The translations under genes and the position numbers were made by a program. From Ichthyophis bannanicus (Eukaryota > Chordata > Amphibia > Gymnophiona > Ichthyophiidae), in contig CM066037.1 in assembly GCA_033557465.1 (NCBI GenBank), forward strand, positions 518,684,686 through 518,748,685: 64,000 nucleotides of DNA. Reading direction: 5' to 3'. Of this stretch, positions 1-11,819 are shown piece by piece (the stretch's first letter is position 1; the number at the start of each line of letters is the position of its first letter). The notes under the pieces are model-generated. The model searched no databases. It saw only the letters and a program-made list of their open reading frames with translations, and was not told where the DNA came from.

Positions 1-2230
1 CCTGAGGGGAGCTTTTGACTCCGAGGGCAGGGCCTTCCCTCCCCCAGGAGACCTTAACCAGCCCACAGGGGATGCATGGTGCTCTTTGCCCACAGATGGG
101 CCAGCATCACCTCGGACCAGTGGATACTGCAAGTGGTAAGGGAAAGATACCTCCTCCACCTACAGCAGATACCACCCAGGTTCTTCCCTGGAGAGCCAGT
201 ACATTCCTCCTTCACCAGACCCTGCTGCTCACAGAGCTTGCAGGTCTGATCAGGGGCAACGCAGTAGAGCCCGTACCCAAACACCTATGGGGAAAGGGAT
301 TCTACTCCAGGTACTTTCTTGTCCCAAAGAGAACTGGAGGCCGCAGGCCCACCCTAGAACTGTGAAACTTAAACAAGTTTCTGGTGAGGGAGAAGTTCAA
401 GATACTCTCCCTTGGAACACTGCTGCCTTTCCTCCACCAGGGAGATTGACTGTGCTCCTTGGATCTAAAGGATGCATATACACACATCCTAATCCACCCC
501 TCCCACAGGCAGTACCCAAGGTTCGTTGTAGGAGGGGAGCACTACCACTACAGGGTACTACCCTTCGACCTGGCCTCCTTGCCAAGGGTCTTTACCAAAT
601 GCCTGGCTGTGGTAGCCGCCCACCTGCGTCTGCAAGGGGCCTTCATCTTCCCCTACCTAGACAACTGGCTAATCAGGGGCGGCACAGCTTCAGAGGCTAG
701 TCAGGTGGCAGAGCGTGCATCCCTCCTTCTGCAGCACATAGGTTTTTGTCATCAACTACCCCAAATCTCATCTCTCTCCAGCCCAAAATCCTGGAGTTCA
801 TGGGTGCTCAGCTTGACACGCTGCAAGTTAAGGCGGTCCTCCCCAGAGATAGGGCAGATCGCCTCAGACAACTGGTCAGTGCCAGCTCGTCGTCTCCTCC
901 ACCTACTGGACCATATGGCCTCTGCGGTCCATGTAACACCCTCAGCCCATTTGCACATGTGGACAGCTCAGTGGTGTCTCCGCTCACAGTGGACTCAAGC
1001 CATGGGCAGGCTATGGGACAGGGTCAGGGTTACCCACCTAATGGCAAAATCCCTCAACTGGTGGCAAAATGTCTGCCATCTCTGGCTAGGAATGCCTTTC
1101 CAATCACCCGCACCTCAGAGAACCCTGACCATAGATGCCTCCCTCCTTGGGGGGCGCATTGTGGGGACCGCCACACACAGGGTTGCTGGTCCCAGGAGGA
1201 GTCACTCCTACAGATCAGTCTCCTGGAGCTCAGGGCAATCTTCGTAGTCCTATGAGCGTTCCACAACCGCCTGTGACACGGATCCGTACTGATCCAGATG
1301 GACAATCAAGTCGCCATGTTCTGTATCAACAAGCAGGGGTGCACGGGTTTGTACGCCTTCTGCCAGAAGGTGATGGCCCTCCACTCCTTTGCACCTCGCA
1401 ATAACATGCTCTTAGGAGCAGTTTACCTCCCGGGCCAGGACAACTGCCTAGCGGACAGATTGAGCAGAATCCTTTGGCCGCACGAGTGATGCTTGAACCC
1501 CGGGCTGGCCAAGAGGCTCTTCTACCTCTGGGGCAGGCCTATGATGGATCTATTTGCCTCTCTGGACAATATGCAGCTGACTCACTTCTGCTTGCACCAA
1601 CCGCACCTGGAGAGAGAGGCAGCAGATGCCTTTCTGATGTCATGGTCCAAAGGCCTACTCTATGCATTCCCACTGACCCCCCCCCCCCCCCCGGTCCAGA
1701 GCAAGAGGGCATCATTTATACTAATTACCCCCAGATGACCCAGGCAGTCCTGGTTTCCACCTCTGCTCTCCGTGTCAGTGGCACTCCCAGTCCTGCTGGG
1801 TCAAGACCTGGGCCTCCTGTCTCAGGAGGGGGGGCCCCCTCCTGCACCCCAACCTGGGGTCCCTAACGATAACAGCATGGCTGCTGAAAGGGTAGCATTG
1901 GCCCCTTTGTCTTCCGAGAGAAGTCGAGGAGATCCTACTGGCCTCCCGAAAGCCCTCCAACAGATGGGCCTCCATCATGCCTTTAAGTGGAGAAGGGTCT
2001 CCGCCTGGTGTGCGGAAAGAACCCCTTCTCCTGCCATGTGTAATTAATACTCCAGTACCTACTACACCTGTCACACACTGGGCTGAAGTCTAATCAGTGA
2101 GAGTGCATCTGAGCACTATAGCCGTTCACCACCACACTGTCGAGGGAAAACCCCTCTCGGGCCAGCCCCTTTTCTCCAGATTCCTAGATGACTGCCTGGT
2201 TGGCCTGGCCCTGGGTCCATCTGTAGCATG
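1..2230 (+). mobile_element. DIRS-H: truncated DIRS retrotransposon (RT, RNase H, methyltransferase-like, partial YR)
   Basis: The element enters from the left edge inside the region before reverse transcriptase and stops around 2200-2230 within the recombinase gene, so both ends are missing. Segments in several frames match the other DIRS copies: GFYSRYFLVPKRTGG and LDLKDAYTHILIHP (RT), LTIDASLLGG, MDNQVAMF and CLADRLSR (RNase H), MDLFASL (methyltransferase-like) and VRVHL (YR arm-binding region). Frameshifts and stops are frequent. Residue order and spacing resemble the B/E family in this window more than A/C. Confidence 0.85.
263..1735 (+). pseudogene. DIRS-H RT-RNase H-methyltransferase remnant
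   Basis: The reading frame would encode the replication enzyme of a DIRS element, which copies the RNA into DNA. RT palm motif A (LDLKDAY, about 470) is intact. The catalytic YLDD box reads YLDN (codons 660-665), a gac-gac to gac-aac change that fits CpG decay. RNase H acidic residues are visible near 1125 (TIDAS), 1300 (TDNQVA-like, here MDNQVA) and 1450 (ADRLS). An in-frame stop follows LEL near 361 and several frame changes occur after that. A C-run at about 1679-1692 interrupts the methyltransferase-like part. Confidence 0.8.
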
Positions 2231-2644
2231 TAGTCATTGCTTCTGACTGAGTAAAGATACCGTGGAGGGCGGGGGCTAGGGTAGGGGGAGGTCCATGTAG
2301 CCACAATGACTTCTTTGAGAGACTAGTAGGGCCCACCATTGATTTTTTGCTTTTTTTTTTCTCCCCCAGAGGGTTGTGAGGGAGGTTGGGACCACCAGTG
2401 GTTTTTGTACTGAGTTGGGGGGGTTGATAGTCTAGTGTGACACTACCTCTCCCCCCTCCTTAAATGCTGGGATGGTGTGCATCAGAGGGTCTTGCTGGTG
2501 CTGGAATATCTGAGGCGACTTGTAAAACTTCACCTTAGATGACCCTTTTACTCCCCACTGGATCTTTGTCTGCTTTTAGCTGGTGTAAAGATATAACACT
2601 TAAAGTAAAAAAAAACCCAAAAAACCGTGCTGTTTCAGCGCTGT
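2231..2644. other. Unassigned sequence between DIRS-H and DIRS-I
   Basis: This stretch holds a G-rich tract, T-runs and an A-run near 2609. No coding frame, terminal repeat or target duplication could be recognised. It may be an old repeat or plain intron. Confidence 0.4.
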
Positions 2645-2785
2645 TCCTTATCGTTCCTCCAGTTTAGTCCTCCACTTCTGGGTTGTGCACCTCCTCTCGA
2701 GCCTGGGGACTGGGCATGTCAAAATCGTGACATCACTGGATGTAGCCTGCTGGTAACTCCCATCATACTCCGTGTGTCCAGTCTC
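2645..2785 (+). repeat. Left inverted terminal repeat of DIRS-I
   Basis: Starts ccttatcgttcctccag and pairs with the reverse complement of 10053-10190, with scattered mismatches. The first part also appears in inverted form in the ICR at 7871-7907. Confidence 0.85.
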
Positions 2786-5129
2786 CATGCAGCTGGAGGA
2801 CGTAGTGAGCCTAGCTGCTAGGCTCACTTGAACAGAAAAGGAGCAATTTAGGCAGGGTTTAGAGTTTGTAAACCTTAAATCATTTAGTTTTTACTTTAAT
2901 TTGGCAAGGGTTAATTGATTTATTTAATCTGCTTTCGTTACTTTAAATTATTTTACTTATTTTACTTTATTGTCATTCAATTTAGTTCAGTATTTTCACT
3001 TACTTAATTAATTAATTAAATTTGAGGAGCTGTCCCTTTAAAAGAACCCCTTTATAGCTGGCTTTCCCTTTATTTCTCATCGTTCTGGGAACTTGCCGAT
3101 TTGGATCTCTCCCCCTGGACTGTACCGGGGAGAGCTCCTCAGACCGTGCCAGCACTCTGTGTGGGTGTGAGCGATGGCGGCTTTCCGCAGTGGCAGGATG
3201 AGTCCTTCAAATATTGAGCCGGCTGAGCAGCTCTCGCTACGACGGCCGCTCACGGCTGAGTCGGGTGGCAACGCAGCTTGAGAGACTGTCCCCTTTCATT
3301 TTGGCCGCAGCGTTTCCTGTAAGTTTCGGCACCGCAGGTAAGGCCTTCGGGCACGGAAGGGGAGTTTTGCGCCATTTTAACAATGTGTGTTTTGGCGCCA
3401 ATGCGAGCCCGGCAGGGATCAGCGCCATTTTCTACCCTTGCGGGTGCCGCGTGGCAGTAGTTTGCAGCGGCCCGCGTTCTGGGAAGTGCCATGATATAGA
3501 GAGAAGGCATTCTTTAGTTTAATTGTTTTATTTTAATTGTTTTGTTTTTCCTTATCTTGTTTTCGGGTCTCAGTTTAGCGGGAAGATCCTTTTGATTCTT
3601 TAGATTTACAGTACATAGAATAAAATAAAAAGGACAAAAGCCTTCCTTCAATCTGTTTTTTTTTTATTTTGACAGAGCACTGACAGATATAAATGACCGG
3701 GTGTTGTGATTGGCCTTTGGCGGCGACCTGCCGTGGCGACGACCTGCCGTCACGGCAGTTGAGGTGACTGGTTCTTTTTCCCACGCATTTTCCATGGCGC
3801 GGATAGGCCGCGTATTAAGGCAGCGTTTTTATTTCTTTTAGTCACGTATGGAATAATTTGGTTAATTTCATCATTTATTTGCATTAGATTGATTGGGTTC
3901 CTTCTTTCAGCTTGTTTAAATTGCTAAATTTGAAGGCGTTGTTTCCCAGACCTTGGCTTGGCGGAGACTTAAAAAAAAAAAAGAAAAAAAAAGAGGCTCT
4001 TTCCTTAGAGGGGCGTCTTTCACGGCAAACACAGATAGAAGATCTAACCTTGTCCATTTAGGACTAATACTGCTTGCCGCTGTCTTGGTCTGTAGCCTCT
4101 GTGCCCCAAGCCCATGGCCCGGTTTGATGCCAGGAGTTCACTTTTATTTTCCCCTATTCTACAGACGGGCAGGCATGGCGGGGTGCGAAGCGCTTCAGCT
4201 AATTCAAAGTGGCTAGACAATGTCTCTTGCAATACTGGTCTCTTCAATACCTCCCAATCAAAGGCCCAGAGTCGTCTGACTCATGGCAACCAGCAGCATT
4301 TAGGCGTGTGGTTTGCTTAGGCAGGTGTGCAGGTGATTACTCCCCAGTGGTGTTTTGCATGCCAGGGGAGGCAGACACCGGGGAATAAAGCAGGATGCCC
4401 CCTGGGGGGTAGTTGCAGTTGCAGTTTAGTTAATGAAATTGATTTTATTTTACTTCTTTGACGGCTTGTGCCTAAGTCGGTGGAGGGGCACAAGGCTGGT
4501 GATCCGGTTACGTAACCAGGTCCAGTTTGAGGGAATGTCCCTGATATAGGAGGGTATCAAGAGGTGTGACTTTCACGTAATTCTTCGGCATTCCTGGTGT
4601 TCTGCAGTTCAAGACTAGTTCAGCGTGCATTGAATTGAGGCAGGCATGTGGGAAAGACTTCATCACATACGCCATGGTGGTGGCAGCACAAAACTCAGGG
4701 TGCTGTGGACCTAAGGTATTAAAATGTTGATAATTGACTAGTAGTTTTAGTATAAACCGTTAAACTACTTAGGAATGAGTCAGTTTGCTTGGATCAGGGC
4801 AAGGGCCATTCGTCTCTTTAAAATGCAAAATTATTCAGTGCGCAATGGCTTGATGCAGACATGGGAGAAGGACCTAAGCTATTAGGCTTTTATGATTGAT
4901 TGGCAAATTTCAGAGTGTGTTTGAAAATAAATAATTAAATAAAATGTTGCACATAGAGGGTAAGAGCTACAGTTTTGAGGAAAACGGGCAGTTTCCGCAT
5001 ACATGAAATGTACGTAATTTGACAGATACGGTATAGGAGGCAGATGGGTTCCCTCCATCTATATATGGTCAGTGAGTAACCTGATAGGATCGTGGCTTGC
5101 ACTTAGGGGTGGTTGGGCCAGGCCCATAA

Positions 5130-6680
5130 CACTTTTCCCTTTCTTTCGGGTCGGGCACCGCCCTACTGGTCTCCAGGTTCCAAAGGAAAGAAGGACCTCT
5201 CAGTTCTTGCTTGATCTGGAGAAGGTAAATTGCGGTCTTCGGATGTTTCCTTTGGTATGGAACCATTGTGTTGGATGGGGGGGGGGGGTGGCTCTGCCGA
5301 GGGAGTTTGTCCCATCCCTCGAACTTACAGAGGCACATTTACACGTTTCATTAGGGCAGCTCATCAGAAGTTGCTAGAGTTGCCGTCCCGGGCATACCTT
5401 TCAAGGTTAGGCTAGCCTTCCGGGTTGGCGACGGTCCCGCACACCTTCACCAAGGTTATGGGGGTGGTTGCGTTGGCTCTGCGGAAAGGAGGAGCCTTAG
5501 TTTCCCTTGTCTCGACGATTGGGTGATTAGACCAAGGTCAAGGGTCGAGAGTGTACGAGAATGGACGGCGTTTTAGGGCACCCATATTTCGACGACTGGT
5601 TGATTCGGCCGAAGTCAGAGGTTGAGAGCGGGCAGGTACGGGCAAAGTGGTGCGGTTCCTGCAGGGTCTTGGTGGGTGGTCAGTCCGGCCGAGAGTCGAT
5701 CGGTCTCGCCCCAGATGCTCGAATACTTGGGGGTACGCTTCGACGTCCAGAAGGGGGCTGTGTTTTTGCCGGAGTGGCAAGCTCAGGCACCTCGACAGTT
5801 GATACGCAAGTTATTTTCCACCCCGGTACCGTTGGCCTGGATCTACCTTCGTGGGCAATAACGCCGATTCTGGAGGGGGTCCCTTGGGCCATATTTCACT
5901 TGTGGCCATTGTAAAGAGCGTGGCTGCGCCTTTGGTCTCACCAGAGCAGTTTGCTGAGCAAGCATCTTCCCGGTCCACTCCGGTCAGAAAGTTCCTTCTA
6001 GGGTGGATGATTCCAGGGCATCTGGGAGCAGGCTCTACCTTGGAACAGCCGCAGTGGCTCCCAGTTTTGGGAGGACGTGAGTCTCGCGGGTGAAGGAGCA
6101 CAGTGCGGGGAAACCTGCAAGCAAGAGACTTGGTCAAGTCAGGAGAGCCAGTGTTCGACCACCCATCTCGAGCTGCGAGCAGTGGTTATGGCGCTTACAG
6201 GCCTTCGAGTCTGCGGTAAAGGACCGGACAGTTCAGGGGTTTTCGGTCAATTCTGCAATGGTGGTTTTCATCAGCAGGCAAGACGGAACGGGAACCATGA
6301 CCTTTGGAAAGGAAGCAGGGGCGTTGTTCGCTTCGATGGAACTCTGCCTACTTACGGTCTCGGCGGCGCACATTGCAGGAGAGGGTAATGTGACAGGCTG
6401 CCTCCGTAGAGTCCGGGTGGATGCCGAAGAATGGGAGCTTTATCTGGGAGTCTTTGCCCAAATAGTCCGCAGATGGGGACGCCCGATTAGGTGTCTCAGG
6501 GCGACTTTTCAATCAACGAAGACAAATTACTTCTACAGCAGGCATCGAGAGAGGATGTCGGAAGGGCTCGTCGCTCTGATTCAGCATGAGCAGTTGTTGG
6601 GTCTTTTCTATTTTTTATTTAGACAGATTTCTATACCACATCCTTCAATCAAAGTTGTCACATCACATGACAATTAGGGG
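5130..6680 (+). pseudogene. DIRS-I reverse transcriptase/RNase H remnant
   Basis: Broken frames show LLDLEKVN (RT finger), a Y/FDDWLIRP catalytic box at about 5588 and QMLEYLGVRFD just after it, the order seen in DIRS reverse transcriptases. A second copy of the box (CLDDWVIRPRSRVES) lies about 77 bases upstream at about 5511, in another frame, indicating a small tandem duplication. The downstream 5850-6680 frames (for example HLELRAVVMAL near 6165) contain the RNase H Leu-Glu-Leu-Arg-Ala block. Many frameshifts make the gene inactive. Confidence 0.75.
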
Positions 6681-7086
6681 TTACATTTAACATGAGGGTG
6701 CTTGACTACATTTCTGTGGTTTCCCTCGGTGGACACTCATAGGGTGAGAGGTTCAGCGCCTTGAGGTCCATTGAGGAAGAGTTTGGTCGATGGCCCCGGA
6801 TTGGCCAAGAAGCCCATGCTATGCGGTTCTAGTTCAACGGTTAGAAGGAGATCCGTGGAGATGGCTGACGATGGAGATCTGTCTTTCTAGAGTCCGCCTC
6901 GAATACCTCAGATGGATCGGTTCTCGCTTACGGTTTGGCCAGTGAAAGGGGCGAGGTTAAGGAAGACAGGTTACTTGGGAGTGGTCATTTCAACCTTATT
7001 TCAAGAAAAAAAAAAAAAAAAAGTCCACATCCCTCGCTAATGGGCGCATATGGCGTATATTTGAGGACTGGTGTTCACGGCGACAG

Positions 7087-7826
7087 GTGCGTGCAGGTGC
7101 AGTGACGGCTTCCGTTCCCATCGTGTTAAGCTTCCTACAAGATGGGTTTGAGAAAGACCTGACAGCCAGCTCTTTAGGAGTTCAGCTAGCAGCCCTGGCT
7201 TGCTTTAGAGGTAGAGGGCAAGCAGTGGCCCTGGACGTGCATGGCGATGTTCTCCGTGTTATTAAAGTGGTGTCTAGGCTTCGGTCCGCTCGCAGAAGAT
7301 TGGTGCCATTGGGGGATCTCAATTTGGTGTTAGGGATATGGGCTATGAAACCCTTTGAACCCTTACACCAGGCTTCGGTAAATGATTTGACTCTATAAAC
7401 AATAGGTTTCTTTACCGGTATTAGGATCAACAGAGGTGAGCGTCTCAGAGCGTAGTTGGAGACGCTTAGACATAAAGTGTTGTGTGATATTTAAAGGTTT
7501 CAGAGGGTTTTTTCGCAAGTCTGAGCACCTTTTCGTCCTGTTCGGACATCCCTGTAAAGGGGAAGCGGCAGCAAAATCGTCTGTCTTCAAAGGGAGCCGG
7601 GAAGCTATTGCGTCGGTATATATATTTGCAAGGTCGTCGAGTTCCAGCGGGGTTACAAGTTCACTCTACTAGAGCGCAAGCAATGCTCTGGCCGGAACAT
7701 TGGTTGGTTCCGCCGGTGGAGATCTGCAGGGCGGACACTTGGTCGTCGCTGCACACCGTCGGTAAACACTACCGGTTCGATGTTCTGGCAGCAACTGATG
7801 TCTGTTTTGGGTTGGCAGTGTTGTGA
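7087..7826 (+). pseudogene. DIRS-I tyrosine recombinase remnant
   Basis: The N-terminal core-binding part reads VLSFLQDGFEKDLTASSLGVQLAAL across the 7120-7200 region. After frameshifts, the C-terminal catalytic part shows the H-x-x-R box (HSTRAQA, about 7660), then EICRADTWSSLHT and the KHYRFDV segment with the nucleophilic Tyr (about 7770). The first catalytic Arg region (near 7400) is disrupted. In DIRS elements this enzyme is thought to integrate a circular DNA intermediate without target duplication. Confidence 0.75.
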
Positions 7827-7870
7827 TCTGGGTGGTGAAGTCCTGCCCAATAATTACTGTTCTTTTACAT

Positions 7871-7967
7871 CCCAGAGGTGGAGGACTAAACTGGGGAACG
7901 ATAAGGAAATCGAAGTTACACTTACCTGGTAATTGTAGTTCCTTGAGGAACTCCAGTTTAGTCCTCA
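7871..7967 (+). repeat. Internal complementary region (ICR) of DIRS-I
   Basis: The left half (cccagaggtggaggactaaa and on) is the inverse of the left terminus. The right half (aaatcgaagttacacttacc and on) is the inverse of the right terminus. The two abut at about 7907. This layout is specific to DIRS elements and is believed to template completion of the circular copy. Confidence 0.88.
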
Positions 7968-8130
7968 TTCCCGCCCGGGGGGCGGGGGGGTGGTGATCAG
8001 TTCAGAGTTTCATTTCAGATGCGTAGGAGAATCGGTTTCGAAGAGTGGAGAAATCCTTTCAGTCTATCGATCGAAGTGAGTATGGCTGTCTGTACTGTGT
8101 TACTTTCCTGCTCTCTTACTCGGTTTAGAG

Positions 8131-9858
8131 CAGGGGTCTCAAACTCAAATTGCTTTGAGGGCCAAATGAGGACTTGTAGAGTAACCCGGGGGCCGCACAA
8201 GACGCAGGCCTCATTTGCATAAGGGCATCATTTGCATAAATATTTGCATAATGTTACCATACATTAACTTTTAGTAAACATGCCTCTTAATGAGTGTATG
8301 GATAAAGAAAGACTAAAAGATTTCTACATTACTATAAACCAGTGCCAACCGCCAGGCACATTAGGAACTACTAGAAACACTGCTCATTTAGAACCCATAG
8401 CAAACCTGCCGTGTCCTAACAGCACTACCAGGACTCACAAAGCACCATACCCTAACTATCAAAAGGCAACACTGCAAATATTAAAACAACACATTTCAGA
8501 GAATAGTCACGGCTTGTCTCTTGGCTGTTAGGCTCCAAATGGAAGCAATAGCTTAATCTAGGAAAGCATCTGTAATTCTCCTTTCAGCCAAGGGCGACAG
8601 AAAATGCAAATCATCCTCCCCCCAAAGAAGAGAGAAACAAATTTCACAGCCTCTCTCATAACAATACACGAGCTTTTGGAAAACCAAATAAGTCTGTCGG
8701 AGCTCGTCTGATAAATATACCTGTTTTGCTGGCAAAGGAAAGCCTACCATTTTCCCGGCTTCAGGCTCGCGGCTCCCACTGATTGCAGCCTCGTTTCCGG
8801 ATTCCGGGTCTGCTGGTGACGTCACTGGGAGGGGACAGACTCTCAGCCAACCAGTCTGGCCACTCTCTGCTCAGCTGATCTGTATGAGCCGGGTCAGGAA
8901 AGAAGCGCTAACGCGGAGAAGCGTGGTCTCGCGATCAATCGCTATCTGGTCTGACTAATTAAACCTGCACATTACGTATGAGAGGATACAACATAACTGA
9001 GAAGGACACAGTTGCAAAGTGTGTATCACTTAAAACAGTAACCAAAAAAGCACGAATCCCATACAAGTAGTGTTTCTGAGCAGCTATGAACCGCTACTTC
9101 CGATTCAGGAAACTTTATTCATTTATAAAGGGAGAGGAGCATCAAGTTCTTTGCATATTTTTTATCAAAGACAGAAAAAATGTAGTAGAAAGATACATCA
9201 ATTGGCATAGTTACAAACAGCTCAAGTCAAGCTCCCTGGTTACCTGCTCTGCGACCTGCTTTCCGATTCTAGTCCCAAATCTCCCAGCTGTCTGAAAATC
9301 CCAACGGGCTTAAGGTATCTCATTTCTTCTCAACCACCACAACAGCTAGGGCCGGATTTAAGATTTTGATGCACATAGGCAATACCAGACAGCAGAGACA
9401 AGTGGGAGAGTACGGTAAGAGACTGGAGAGCCAGAAAAGCAGAGGGAGGCAGTGATGCACCTGGAGGTGCTTCCTTTTGAATGTTGCTGTGTCCGGGGAT
9501 TATGGTGGCCCTGACTGGCCTTGTGGAAGTGATCGGGGAGGGGCTTTCCTTCCTGCTCACCTCCCCGACGCCGATCAGGCTTGTGGTGGCTGTAGCGGCA
9601 TTAAGCAGCACCTGGAGGTGCTTCCTTTGGAATGTTGCTGTGTCCGGGGGTTCCGGTGGGCCTGATTGACCTTGTGGAAGTGATCGGGGAGGAGCTTTCC
9701 TTCCTGCTCAACTCCCCGATGCTGATCAGGCTTGTGGTGGCTGTAGACAGAGGCTGCAGAAGCCGGGGTTTTTTTTTTTTTTTTCTGTGCATCGCGGGCC
9801 GCACAAAGGTCTCTCGCGGGCCGCATGCGGCCCGCGGGCCGCGTGTTTGAGACCCCTG
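8131..9858 (+). mobile_element. Non-autonomous hAT DNA transposon inside DIRS-I
   Basis: Terminal inverted repeats are caggggtctcaaact at the left and gtttgagacccctg at the right. An identical 8-bp direct repeat, gtttagag, lies at 8123-8130 and 9859-9866. Short TIRs starting CAGGGGT with 8-bp target duplications are hallmarks of the hAT superfamily. The 1728-bp body has no recognisable transposase frame, so it depends on another copy. CpG-rich, 'gggccgc'-rich subterminal DNA flanks both ends. The strand is nominal. Confidence 0.9.
9457..9758. repeat. Two-copy tandem repeat of 151 bp within the hAT element
   Basis: Copies start at 9457 and 9608 with the same gcacctggaggtgcttcc and end with gtggtggctgtag. 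They differ at scattered positions. Each contains short self-complementary blocks (gcacctggaggtgc). Confidence 0.9.
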
Positions 9859-10052
9859 GTTTAGAGGGTGGAACAGTGAAAGTGAAATACTAAGGGAAAA
9901 ACAAGAACGTAGCCAAAATAATAATAAATACATAAATATAAGAGAGGACATTGTCCTTCATGTTAAGAATTTGAGAGTTAGATTTCATGCAAGTTTGTTG
10001 ATACAGTTGAATTTAAATTATAGCTACTTATTTGTTGCTCCTTTGGTTCACT

Positions 10053-10211
10053 GGGGATGATGGGAGTTACCAGCTGGCTACATCCAGTGATGTCATGATT
10101 TTGACATGCCCAGTCTCCAGGCTGCTGGAGAAGGTGCACAACCCAGAGGTGGAGGACTAAACAGGAGTTCCTCAAGGAACTACAATTACCAGGTAAGTGT
10201 AATTTCAATTT
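10053..10211 (+). repeat. Right inverted terminal repeat of DIRS-I
   Basis: Inverse of the left terminus plus about 45 extra outer bases that are also found, inverted, in the ICR. It contains the palindrome agttcct-ca-aggaact (10166-10181) and a consensus splice donor ccag/gtaagt (donor at 10193) just before the end. Confidence 0.85.
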
Positions 10212-10275
10212 CTTTTACTTTTGGAGCAATTCAATATTTATCATTTTGCATGCGATTAGCATGCCTGCTGTGTCT

Positions 10276-10340
10276 CATAAGAACATAAGATATGCCATAC
10301 TGGGTTAGACCAAGGTCCATCAAGCCCAGTATCCTAACAG
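10276..10340 (-). repeat. CR1 3'-tail fragment
   Basis: The 'agaacataagatatgccata' and 'accaaggtccatcaagccca' blocks are the inverse of the CR1 3' end seen at 50770-50856. Only the terminal piece is present. Confidence 0.75.
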
Positions 10341-10803
10341 GGACTCTACAGGTCAAACAACGGTAAGGATTTGAGGGTTTATTTTTATTAAATTGCTAGC
10401 TCTCTGACTGAGCGCTCTTAAAAGGGCTTTTGTATATTTTTAAAGCAAAGTTACTTTCTTTTTGGTGCTTCAGTAGAAATATTTCCTTTAGTAGAGTACG
10501 TTTTTAAACTCTAGTAACCTTCTCAGCTTTAGGGAACTGCTGACACCTAATCAGGAGTTTGTTCCCTCTCTACCCACCCCGACTCCCACCCACCTCAACT
10601 CCCACCCACCTCTAGTGAGCAGCCTTGCTTTATAGGGCACTTCCCCATCTAACAAAGCACAGGGACTTGGAACAGCACATTTTGAATATAATTAAAGGGA
10701 TTTAACTGCTTTTTCTCTGAAAGGACGGCTGGGAAACCAGCTGGTACTTTGGTAGATCTCTCTCTTTTGCTTTAACAGATACCTAAGCTTCACGAACAGA
10801 ACA

Positions 10804-11729
10804 ATGGCTGGGAAAAATCGTATCGCTAAAGCTGTTTCCCCCATTACAGCTTCTGCCTCTGTCCAGACAGAGGTCCCAATGCCACTTGAAGGACCAGTTC
10901 CATGTGCAGGGTGCCTGCATGCTGATGCTCTGAGTAAACAAGTGGAGGAACTCAGAGAGGAGGTGGCGTGGCTGAGGAGCATTCAAGACAATGAGAAGTA
11001 CATTGATGAGATGCTTCTTGCAGCAACCAAGTTCTCCAGCAGAGGAGAAGTGGATGCCAACAGAATGACAAAGGTTGGACACAAGTCACCAGGGCCTGCA
11101 GAATCACCAATCCAACTTCTCCAGCCCTTGAATTGAAGAACCATTATGCAGCCCTGAAGTGGAGGAGGTGAAAGCATCCCTGGAAAGGGATGAACCAGAG
11201 CTCAAGTACCCCAAAGTTGCAGAATCAGAGACCACAAGGAAGCGAAGGGTAGTGGTGGGTGGTGACTCACTTCTGAGGGGTATTGAGGCATCCATCTGCC
11301 GACCAGACTTGATGTCCAGAGAGGTATGCTATCTGCCTGGTGCCAAAATCCAAGATGTTAAGGAGAGTTTGCCGAGACTCATCAAGCCCACTGACTATTA
11401 CCCAATGTTGCTAATCCATGTTGGAACAAATGAATACTGCCAGGTATCCCACGGAGCATATCAAAAGTGACTTCATGGCTCTGGGACAGAGGGTGAAGCA
11501 GTTAGGTGCACAGGTGGTGTTCTCTTCAATCCTTCCTGTTGAGGGTAAAGGCCAAGGCAGAGAGGCTCGCATCCTGGAGATGAATGCATGGCTGCGTGGA
11601 TGGTGTCATCGAGAGCATTTTGGTTTCCTAGACCATGGGATGCTGTTCCAAGGGTTGCATAGCAGAGATAGCATCCAACTGTCCAAAAAGGTCAACGCGT
11701 CTTCGGTAGTAGACTGGCTAATCTACTGA
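10804..11729 (+). pseudogene. CR1-J ORF1 (coiled coil plus SGNH/GDSL esterase)
   Basis: The start ATG at 10804 begins MAGKNRIAKAVS and includes a CAGCLHADALSKQVEELREE segment with Cys and a short coiled coil. The frame stops at 11134. The next frames carry VVVGGDSLLRGIE (GDSL nucleophile Ser), CYLPGAKIQD and LIHVGTNE (catalytic-type Asn). The late Asp-x-x-His block is spoiled (RDSIQLS, His replaced by Gln). ORF1 of CR1 elements binds RNA, and the esterase is thought to help membrane or RNP interactions. Confidence 0.8.
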
Positions 11730-11819
11730 AGAGGGCTTTAAACTAGATTCACTGGGGATGGGTGATAGCTCCCAGGTAAGTGAAAAGACCCCAGGTAAGT
11801 AATACATTAAATAACTTTA

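Larger units (their letters stand above)
2645..10211 (+). mobile_element. DIRS-I: full-length copy of a second, divergent DIRS family
   Basis: The element is bounded by inverted terminal repeats (2645-2785 and 10053-10211) that share blocks such as 'cctccagtttagtcctcca', 'gggcatgtcaaaatc' and 'catcactggatgtagcc' in opposite orientation. An ICR at 7871-7967 joins the complement of the left end to the complement of the right end, which fixes both termini. RT lies near 5130-5860, RNase H near 5900-6680 and YR at 7087-7826, all + strand. The 3060-5060 part, where gag should be, shows no recognisable protein. A hAT transposon (8131-9858) sits between ICR and right ITR. The protein is clearly different from the A-H families. 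Confidence 0.85.

Noticed and set aside
3060..5060. gag gene of DIRS-I
   Set aside because: Position fits, but no frame shows the Cys-rich or capsid-like blocks of the other DIRS gags, so I did not call it.
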